Origin: Diphasiastrum complanatum
Taxonomy: Eukaryota > Streptophyta > Lycopodiopsida > Lycopodiales > Lycopodiaceae
Length of the DNA: 64,000 bases
Direction of reading: 5' to 3'
NCBI GenBank assembly: GCA_029204225.1
Contig: CM055106.1
Location: 20,305,721-20,369,720 of the forward strand
Below, in pieces: positions 56,501-64,000 of the stretch. The position numbers were made by a program, and so were the translations under genes. How positions within the stretch are numbered: position 1 is the stretch's first letter; every line of letters starts with the position of its first letter. The notes below the pieces were generated by a model. That model made no database searches. It was not told the origin of the DNA and worked only from the letters and a program-made list of their open reading frames with translations.

Positions 56501-56759
56501 ACTCAAAAACTAGTTGGTTTTACTGTTTGCGAGTCTACACCTTCTAAACTGATTATCACTAATCTAATTGAAAAGTAATTGCTCTTATTATCTAAGAGTC
56601 CTGACCTCCTATCAAAAACAACATTGAGATAATTATTCACTCTAATCAAGGCTGTAACCAGTCAGTGAGCTACTAATCAGAAAATGGATATATGTTCTTG
56701 GAAAAGAAAATTGCATGACTGTACTTTAAAACACAGGACCGAAAAATTCAGATAGAAAC
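53518..56759. other. Intergenic
   Basis: No gene recognised. A TATA-like GCTATATAAG (55187-55196) lies about 70 bp before an ATG at 55266 that opens only 28 codons (MSSTDEPSMKVVENQ), perhaps the relic of a first exon. Other ORFs (54298-54519) have no domain. Confidence 0.4.
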
Positions 56760-56958
56760 TCATGAGCATACAGTGTCACAGGTTTTTTGTTGAGAATCTC
56801 CTGCACTTGAGTTTTTTGTTATCTCACTAATCAAGCCAGGGTCGATTCCACAAGCTTCCAAAATAGATGCATTAGTTGGATGATCTGCAAAATTCCTTTG
56901 CCTAAAATCCATGAGCACTGCACCTCCTTTTGCAAATACCAAAGTTGCCCCGAGCTGT
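56760..56958 (-). CDS. Last exon of a possible thioredoxin-fold (AhpC/TSA, PRXL2-like) gene
   Basis: The minus strand has an acceptor TTTTGAACAG, then an exon starting within a codon: QLGATLVFAKGGAVLMDFRQ, NFADHPTNASILEACGIDP, ending in TGA at 56760. The LGAT...FRQ...DHP...IL.A.GI pattern is like the C-terminus of SelU/PRXL2-type thioredoxin-fold proteins. Upstream exons should lie at higher coordinates; I could not identify them before element R5 at 58089, so R5 may sit in an intron. The family call is tentative; the exon structure is firmer. Confidence 0.45.
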
Positions 56959-56989
56959 CTGTTCAAAATTCAGATCAACTTACGGTCAC

Positions 56990-56994
<5 letters not shown>

Positions 56995-57039
<45 letters not shown>
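56995..57039. repeat. (CT)n microsatellite
   Basis: About 22 CT units, 36 bp upstream of the acceptor of the preceding exon, that is inside its probable intron. Confidence 0.95.
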
Positions 57040-57042
<3 letters not shown>

Positions 57043-58088
57043 GCGATAACAACTTTTAGATTGCTAAGCTGAAAAACAGAGAACTTCCAGAAAGGATAAA
57101 TGAGAAATAGAAGAAAACTTTCTAAAAAAGAATTGATGTTTTACTTCAGATATTCAGCCGCCTACTTCAACTTGGAATGCTTCTACTTAGAAAGCTTCAA
57201 CTTTCAGAAAGCCGACCGTCTTGGCAACAATTAGAATGATATAGCTGTCCATGAATCTACCATAATGTCCCTAGGAATACCCGTTTCACGACCTTTATTC
57301 CATTAGACTTTGAAAATCCCTAACGGACCACAGGCCTTTTAGCTCTGATATACGCATATATAATAGCTTGTGAGACATACAAAAACTTCCCAGTCCCCTG
57401 ATGTCCAGAACTGCCAAATATTGAATGACAATAAAGTCAAGTCTCAGATCGGCAGAATACTCATAAGGGAGTAAATAGTCTTCGCAAGAAAGTAGCTCAT
57501 AACTTAAATCACACCACATTGAACTAGAAAGATGTAAATCTCTGTTTGGCATCCTAGAGCTCATTTTAAGAACGTGAAGCAGGTGGAAGTTGGGGTGAAA
57601 ACAACAAAGTACAAGATCCTGATTCAGTTCGCATGTAGAAACCAATTTATATTATGTGCCTCATAAAAGTATCACCCATTGAAATCCTTTGCGATTGGAT
57701 TTGTGAGGAGCTAAAATATGATAGGTATGCAAACCTTGTTCGAGTGATGTAACATACATGCTCCCTCCCCTCAAAATTCCTGATGTTTGAGTGAAGCAGA
57801 AGGCTGAACTCGATCAACGCTTTCCGTTCCAGCTGTTGTAAGGAGGGCAGGAAGAGACAAGCCAATAGTGACCAAAAAGGAAGAGCAGCTGGAGGTCTTA
57901 AGGAAAAGGGTTATATGACAGTTAAGAGCAAAACATCATGTACCGAACACAGAATAGAAGGTTTCAATTCCAATGTTATTCGATTTAGAAAATTTTACAG
58001 CTATACCATGTTGTGACTTGTATATACAATCAGTAAATGGATTTAAAAACTGCATATCTAAAGAACTGACAACAAAGGCACTGAGGAA
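57040..58088. other. Unassigned, probably intron
   Basis: Two minus-strand frames (57295-57645, 57647-57865) show no domain. Nothing else is seen. AGGAA at 58084-58088 would be the target duplicate of R5. Confidence 0.3.
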
Positions 58089-58771
58089 TGTAAAAATTAC
58101 AGCAAATAAGGATCCTAAAACACTTGAAATGATGAGGAAAACAATAGATTATGATTTCATAAGATTAGCACAAGTTGAACCATCAAAATCCATCAAAAAT
58201 CTATGCTTGAACCTCACTAAATGGCCCAAATCCTTGAGGAGGACTTCACACGTGTGAAAGTACGGCCTCCCACAGTCTGAGTACTGTACACCAGACCTAC
58301 ATTCAATCCTATAATCATTAGTAATCACAAGTACTCAAACAATTATGAACATAGAGAGCAATTGCACCATTATGAGAGAAAAAATCATGAAATTGCTTGA
58401 TTGATTTTGGTGAGATATCATCACCTATATATACATGATCCATCACGGTTTTGGGCAGGTATGAGTAGCCCTACACCTATCCCTAATGCTAATTTTGGTG
58501 GATCTTTCATCCCTACCAAGTTAGGGTTGGAATCTTGGAGATCCCTCAACAATGCAAAAATTACCAAAAATAGCTCCTATTTTTTCTCCCTTGTATCTAA
58601 GCATAATTTGGACTCATTCCAAAGGTTCTAACACTTAGGTCTACTTGAGAACATCCTTATGAATGGAATCCTATGCTATTTGGCACGTGTGACAAGCCAC
58701 ATCATGACCATCTAACTATTTACAAGTCATATGACCAAAACTAGTCAAGCTAGAATTGTGAATTTTTAACA
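58089..58771 (-). repeat. R5 3' LTR (683 bp)
   Basis: On the plus strand it starts TGTAAAAATTACAG and ends AATTTTTAACA, good inverted ends. TATA-like CTATATATA at 58425-58433 and a palindrome TTCACACGTGTGAA with CACGTG at 58249-58254. An antisense ORF in it (58401-58631) is repeated in the other LTR and is not taken as a gene. Confidence 0.93.
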
Positions 58772-58784
58772 CTCCTCCTCACTA
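58772..58784 (-). other. R5 polypurine tract
   Basis: AGTGAGGAGGAG on the minus strand, directly beside the LTR and just after the pol stop codon (58786-58788). Confidence 0.8.
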
Positions 58785-58785
58785 T

Positions 58786-60170
58786 CTAGCTTGGTTCAAT
58801 CATTGCTTTACTAATCACTCCAAGTGATGATCTGAACTTCATAAAAGGTGTCTTTTGAAGTGGCTTAGTAAGTAGATCAGCTACACATTCATTGCTTGGA
58901 ACATGCTCCAAAGCAATCTCCTTGGCTTGCACCATTTCTTCACAAAGTGATGGCATATCTCAATGTGCTTAGATCTTGCATGGAAGATTGGGTTAGATGC
59001 AAGGTGTTGGGCTGATATATTGTCATTGTAGATGATTGGTGTCTCCTCTGAATCCATGATCTTTAGCTCTACCAATAATCTCTTGATCCAAAGTACCTCC
59101 TTTGTAGTGGTTGTCAAAGCTTTGTACTCGGCCTCGGTTGAAGATAGAGATATAGTTTCTTGCTTTTTTGAAAGCCATGAAACCACACCTTCTCCTATGA
59201 AAGTTGAATAGGCACTTGTTGATTTCCTATCCCTCTTGTCCCCTGCAAAATCTGAATCACTAAATGCATGAAGGTTAATCACATCTCCTCTATATAGAAT
59301 CCCAAAATCCAATGTACCCGAGATGTATCTTAGAATCCTCTTGACCTTTTTCCAATGGATATTCAATGGCTTTTGCATGGATTGGCTCAACCTACATATA
59401 CTAAAGCTAAGATCTGGTCTAGTTATAGTGATCCACATTAAGGAGCCTATAAGTTGCCTAAACAAAGTGATGTCCATGAAGGATCTTTCATCATCTTCAT
59501 TTGGCACTTTTACATCTTGTTCCATTGGTGTGTCAACACTTTTGCATACTTCCATCTTAAACTTCTTCAAAAGATTTTGAGCATAGTTTACTTGACTTAT
59601 AAAGATAAAAGACCCTCTAAGTACTTCTATGCCTAAGATGAAGTGAAGACACCTTAGATCTACCATCTTGAACTCTAAGGATAGGTCTATCTTGATTTTT
59701 GCAATACCATCAACACTATTTCCACTAATGATGATGTCATCTATATAAATGAATAAAAGTACAATACCAACATCATCAAACTTAATGTAAAGAGTGGGAT
59801 CATATTCACTTTGAACAAAAGGAAGTGAAATAAGATAGCAATGTAGTCTTGAATTCCAAGATCTCGAGGCTTGCTTCAAGCCATAGATGCTTCTTTGGAG
59901 ATGGCATACTTTGTTCTCCATTCCATGCTTGATGAACCCTTGTGGCTGCTCCATATAGATATCCTCTTCCAAAAAACCATTCAAGAAAGCATTAGAGACA
60001 TCCATTTGACATAGAATCCATCCAAAATGTGATGCAAGTGCAATGATTAGTCTTATTGTGACCATCTTGGCCACGGGTGCAAAAGTTTCCTCATAGTCTA
60101 TCCCTCTCTCTTGAGCATAACCTTTTGCAACTAATCTTGCTTTATGTTTGTGTTCCCATTTGCATTCAAC
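58786..60170 (-). pseudogene. pol: R5 reverse transcriptase and RNase H
   Basis: A one-base loss near 60145 (NTNIKQD, stop, expected KHKARLVAKG) separates the RT start from a long frame of 397 codons. That frame holds ALASHFGWILCQMDVSNAFL, RSIYGLKQASRSWN, the active-site loop FIYIDDIIISG, MDITLFRQLIGSLMW, HAFSDSDFAGDKRDRKS and SSTEAEYKALTTTTKEVLW. Near 58935 a further one-base loss shifts out of the C-terminus, which is readable in the next frame (ECVADLLTKPLQKTPF) up to the TAG at 58786. RT catalytic Asp residues are intact. Confidence 0.88.
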
Positions 60171-61316
60171 TTAAGCTTGAAGACCCACTTGCATCCTATT
60201 ACATTCCTTTGAGATCTCTCAACAAGCAACCAAGTTTCATTCTCAATCAAGGCATCATACTCATCCAACATAGCTTTATACCATTCTTTGGAGTTCAATG
60301 CATCTTCAACATTAGATGGTTCTTCAAAACTAGATAAAGCATAAGAAGTGGATGAGATACCCTCAACTTGCTGTCCTTTGCCTTGATATGTGAGCCTTGA
60401 TGGCTCCACTTTTGCCCTTGAAGATCTCCTTGGTGTGATAGGTGGGTTTGGTGCTTGCTCCTCCATGAGCTCCTCCTCAAAACCAAGATCTTGCTCCTCG
60501 GCCATCTTCTTCTTGATTGTTGGAGCACTTGAGCCTTCTTCAAGCATATGCATATGATGTTCATCAAATATGACATCCCTTGAAACAACAAATTTGTTCA
60601 AGGATGGGAGATAGACTTTGTAGCCCTTGCTTGAGCTTGCATATCCAAGCATGATCCCTCTTGTGGAAGGTGGATCCTCCTTGGTTCTTGTTTCCAATGG
60701 CACATGCACATAACATATACATCCAAAAACTTTCAAGTGATTAAGATTGGGTTTCTTTCCATACAACATCTCATAAGGAGTTTTGCCTTCAATTGCTTTG
60801 CAAGACACCCTATTCATCAAGTAGTTTGCACATACAAGAGACTCACCCCAAAAGGATTTGGGCAAACAAGCATCTAATCTTAAAGCCTTAGAACATTCAC
60901 ATAATGCTCCATTTTGTTGAGGAGTGTAAGGACAAGAAGTCTCTTTCTTGATCCCTTCCTCCTCACAAAAGGCCTTGAACTCATTGGAGATGAATTCTCC
61001 ACCATTGTCACTTCTAAGAATCTTGATGCTATGATTATGATGCTTTTCCACAAACAACTTGAACTTTACAAAAGTATCAAATACTTGAGACTTGAAGGAA
61101 AGTAAGAACACCCAACAATATCTTGAGTAGTCATCAATGAAGGTTAAAAACATGGATGAACCTGGAGTTAGGAAACACCTTCTTATGTGCCTTGGATAAG
61201 GCACAAGCTTCACAAACCTTGTCTTCCTTCCCAATAGACCTTGGTAGGCCTAAAGCATACTCCTTCTTGATCATAGCCTCCATGGAACCCGAGTTGACAT
61301 GTCCAAGTCTTTTGTG
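60131..61316 (-). pseudogene. pol: R5 integrase with deletions, catalytic Glu motif lost
   Basis: The pre-integrase motif WHKRLGH starts with TGA in place of TGG (61315-61317). CEACALSKAHK follows, then a deletion of roughly 75 bp with a frame change near 61175. The core then reads SSMFLTFIDDYSRYCWVF and ILRSDNGGEFIS. The third motif is YTPQQNG directly joined to ALCECSKALRLDA: the eight or so codons with the catalytic Glu (GVxERKN in relatives) are deleted in frame (near 60908). The C-terminal motifs KVFGCICYVHVP and GIMLGYASSSKGYK are intact. Confidence 0.88.
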
Positions 61317-61730
61317 TCATAAAGTAAAGGAAGATATCTTGCTCTTCTCGGCCAACATGACAACATTAGTATCCACAAATGCATCCAACTTATAAAGTTT
61401 GCCAAGTCTAGTGCCCTTAGCCACTATCTTACCCTTCTTCTTGATGAAACATTCATTTGAAGCAAAGTCAACATTGAAACCATTGTCTACCATTTGGCCA
61501 ACACTTAGTAGATTCTTTGTTATTGTAGGAATGTACAAAACACCTTCTATGTTGATCTTTTTGGAAGATCCTAAGCAAAGGGGAATGCTACCAACTCCTT
61601 CAATCTTACAAGCTTCATCATTTGCTGTATAGATAGACTTTATAGGTCCATTATAAGATAAGAGAGAAGAGAAAAACTCTCTTTTACTAGTCATGTGTGA
61701 ACTAGCACCACCAAGGATCTTCTCCTTTGA
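61317..61730 (-). pseudogene. pol: R5 protease, active-site DSG deleted
   Basis: Relatives read WWIDSGASSHM. Here WW is joined directly to ASSHM with a frame change: 11 bases are missing between TGG repeats near 61712. The rest of the protease is normal (VGSIPLCLGSSKKINIEGV, LLSVGQMVDNGFN) and ends at the TGA that replaces the Trp codon of WHKRLGH. Confidence 0.88.
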
Positions 61731-62643
61731 AGCTTGTTGAAGAAAATATGGACATCATGAGAGAGTTCTCATGTGAACTCTCCTCCTCCTCCTCTTTGCT
61801 CATGTTGGCTTGGCTTTGATCTTGCTTCCTCTTGAAGCATTCCGAGGCATAATGCCCCATCTTGCTACAATAGTAGCACTTCACCTTTGATTTGTCCTTC
61901 TTGACTTTGGTGGTTGATGGAGATGCCTTTGAGGGTCCTTCTTGATCCTCAAGCTTTGTAGACTTCTTGAATGTTGATCCTTTGCCTTTGGACTTGCCTT
62001 TGCCTTTGGTGAAGAGAGCTTGGTCATCTCCACCTTGGATGGAAAGCCTATCCATCATCTCTTGCATTTGGCTCCTTCTTGATTCCTCGGCCATGAGTGT
62101 GCCTTGGAGTTCTTCAAGTATGGGTAGCTTACCCATAATTGCATATCCCTGAACCAAATTGTCAAATTCAAAGCTTAGTCCATTCAATATGAGTTGAACA
62201 AGCTCTTCATCCTTGATAGGATCACCTATAAAGGCTAGCTCTTTGTTCAATTCTTTTACTCTTAGGACAAAAGTATGTGCACTCTCTCCTTTCTTTTGAT
62301 AGCTTCTATAGATTTGATTCTTCAAAGCTAACATTCTAGTTTGGTTCTTGGATTCATAGACCTTTTGCAAAGTCTCCCAAGCATCTTGAGCTGAAGTGCA
62401 ATCTCCTACCTTTCTTAAGAGTTCATTTGCAACATTCATTTTTATGCAATGTAGTGCAACATTGCACCTCTTGATGTATTTGGCTTTTTCTTGAGGATGA
62501 ATAGGTTCACCCTCCTTACCATTTACAATTTCCATCAGATCTTGCATGATCATGATTGATTCTATTCTAACTTTCCATATGGAATAGTTAGTTTTGTTGA
62601 GCCTTTCATTAGTATCCAAAAGATATGCATTTATAGATGCCAT
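61702..62643 (-). CDS. gag: R5 gag, intact
   Basis: 313 codons from the ATG at 62641-62643: MASINAYLLDTNERLNKTNY, SIWKVRIESIMIMQDLMEIV, LVQLILNGLSFEFDNLVQGY, a Lys-rich stretch and the CCHC knuckle CYYCSKMGHYASEC near residue 260. It is the only full-length gag in the window without internal stops. The frame runs off into the damaged protease (DPWWC, stop) because of the 11-base loss. It could still make capsid protein. Confidence 0.88.
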   Translation of the reverse strand: MASINAYLLDTNERLNKTNYSIWKVRIESIMIMQDLMEIVNGKEGEPIHPQEKAKYIKRCNVALHCIKMNVANELLRKVGDCTSAQDAWETLQKVYESKNQTRMLALKNQIYRSYQKKGESAHTFVLRVKELNKELAFIGDPIKDEELVQLILNGLSFEFDNLVQGYAIMGKLPILEELQGTLMAEESRRSQMQEMMDRLSIQGGDDQALFTKGKGKSKGKGSTFKKSTKLEDQEGPSKASPSTTKVKKDKSKVKCYYCSKMGHYASECFKRKQDQSQANMSKEEEEESSHENSLMMSIFSSTSFKGEDPWWC

Positions 62644-63434
62644 CTAGTCTCCTAATCAAGGACTTGACACAAATGAAGGTTACTTCTATTGATTTGATTG
62701 AAGGTCTACCTTATCCCACTTACCTGAAAAGATCAGTAATAGACTTCCTATAAAGGTCTAAGAATGATCTCTAACAAAATCAAATCATAGAATACTAGAA
62801 ACAATGCATTTGCTTGATTGAAGTAGACAATACTAGTAGAATTGCCCCTCTTTCTATAAAGAACATTAAAGCTTCCAAATGATCTGATCAAGAGTGAATT
62901 TCAGCAACCTAATATACTTCCAAAATCACTTGTAAAAGATCTAAATGGAACTTAATGAGGATGCAACACAATCTACTATCCAATCACAAGCAAAAAATGA
63001 TCAAAATTGATGAAAAATTGATCTAATTTGGTGCACAAGTCAAGCAATGGTTGGACTGAACCTAAATTACTTTAGGAGGTGCCTACTACACCTTAGAACA
63101 GCCTTGAAGAGTCTCCAAAACTCTGATCTTCCCTCTCCTTGAATGCTAGAAAGCCTCCTCTATGAAATCACCTCCAAAACTCGCTTAGAAATCAATGCTT
63201 GGAGCAAGAAAAACTTGCTATCTTGGTAATGTGAATTGAATTCAACTTTGCCTCTGGTTTTAGACACCTAAACACCTGCAAATAAAGTCACACAACACCA
63301 ATCTCCAATGTATTTGACTCACTTTGAGTTCTAGAATCAATACTAGATGCTAAGGTCCAATCTACACAAGATTTAGATAAAAAATTGTGATCAAATTGAA
63401 TGAAAACCAAGGATTTAGCTCATTTCAGCCTTTA
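62644..63434 (-). other. R5 leader
   Basis: Non-coding leader between primer site and gag. No notable ORF or repeat. Confidence 0.7.
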
Positions 63435-63447
63435 GGCTCTGATACCA
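63435..63447 (-). other. R5 primer-binding site
   Basis: TGGTATCAGAGCC on the minus strand, perfect, adjoining the 5' LTR. Confidence 0.92.
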
Positions 63448-64000
63448 TGTAAAAATTACAGCAAATAAGGATCCTAAAACACTTGAAATGATGAGGAAAA
63501 CAATAGATTATGATTTCATAAGATTAGCACAAGTTGAACCATCAAAATCCATAAAAAATCTATGCTTGAACCTCACTAAATGGCCCAAATCCTTGAAGAA
63601 AGCTTCACACGTGTGAAAGTACGGCCTCCCACAGTCTGAGTACTGTACACCAGACCTACATTCAATCCTATAATCATTAGTAATCACAAGTACTCAAACA
63701 ATTATGAACATAGAGAGCAATTGCACCATTATGAGAGAAAAAATCATGAAGTTGCTTGATTGATTTTGGTGAGATATCATTACCTATATATACATGATCC
63801 ATCACGGTTTTGGGCAGGTATGAGTAGCCCTAAACCTATCCCTAATGCTAATTTTGGTGGATCTTTCATCCCTACCAAGTTAGGGTTGGAATCTTGGAGA
63901 TCCCTCAACAATGCAAAAATTACCAAAAATAGCTCCTATTTTTTCTCCCTTGCATCTAAGCATAATTTGGACTCATTCCAAAGGTTCTAACACTTAGGTC
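63448..64000 (-). repeat. R5 5' LTR, first 553 bp seen
   Basis: Aligns with 58089-58641. Four of the nine differences lie together (GAGGAGGACTT against GAAGAAAGCTT, near 63598). It would end near 64130 if the same length as the 3' LTR. Confidence 0.92.

Larger units (their letters stand above)
58089..64000 (-). mobile_element. R5: recent Ty1/Copia element, truncated by the window edge
   Basis: Minus-strand element with 3' LTR 58089-58771, polypurine tract, pol, gag, leader, primer site, and 553 bp of the 5' LTR before the window ends. The two LTR parts differ at about 9 of 553 positions (about 98.4% identical by eye), the youngest insertion visible here. Gag is intact; pol has at least five lesions. 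The right target duplicate is outside the window. Confidence 0.93.

Noticed and set aside
58401-58631. 76-codon ORF found twice (also 63760-63990)
   Set aside because: It is antisense inside the R5 LTR; its duplication only reflects the two LTRs.

Overview
This is nuclear DNA of a land plant with a repeat-rich genome. The evidence is plant-type Ty1/Copia retrotransposons with initiator-Met tRNA primer sites, an SRA plus SET-domain SUVH gene, and a receptor-like kinase of the L-type lectin-RLK class. The many decayed elements and a DUF7869-type fragment fit a large-genome, possibly non-angiosperm plant (fern, lycophyte or gymnosperm), but the sequence does not settle this.

Layout. (1) 1-12.5 kb is a nest. 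A minus-strand Copia element (R1) runs off the left edge. Next to it lies a plus-strand Copia element (A), into whose RNase H region a complete plus-strand Copia element (B, 5862-11876) has inserted. B has a 5-bp target duplication and 276-bp LTRs that do not end in TG...CA. (2) 12.5-21 kb is a scrap yard: a DUF7869-type gene fragment beside a Gypsy-like primer site, a 179-bp CT/AT microsatellite, and pieces of four further elements (D, E, C, F). C belongs to B's family. (3) 21.05-26.73 kb and 30.70-36.28 kb are two direct copies (G1, G2) of a 5.6-kb composite. Each holds a plus-strand gag-protease unit followed by an unfamiliar ORF, a minus-strand Copia gag-protease piece, and exons related to an unknown gene at 46-47 kb. 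The copies bracket a single-exon kinase gene (27.25-28.57 kb). (4) 37.5-46 kb holds decayed Copia elements I, J, K and L. K carries a 733-bp foldback MITE with a TAA target duplication. (5) 46-48.6 kb contains intron-bearing, unidentified genes on both strands. (6) 50.7-53.3 kb is a single-exon SUVH gene without a recognisable post-SET region. (7) The last exon of a possible thioredoxin-fold gene lies at 56.76-56.96 kb. (8) From 58089 to the right edge is a recent minus-strand Copia element (R5). Its LTRs are about 98% identical, but small deletions have removed the protease and integrase active-site residues.

Only the kinase and SUVH genes look like intact host genes. All retroelement coding regions seen here are broken by stops or frameshifts, so they are entered as pseudogenes. 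SUVH proteins as a family act in silencing of methylated, transposon-rich DNA. Several TE stop codons here are Trp codons changed by G-to-A, which fits deamination of methylated cytosine.
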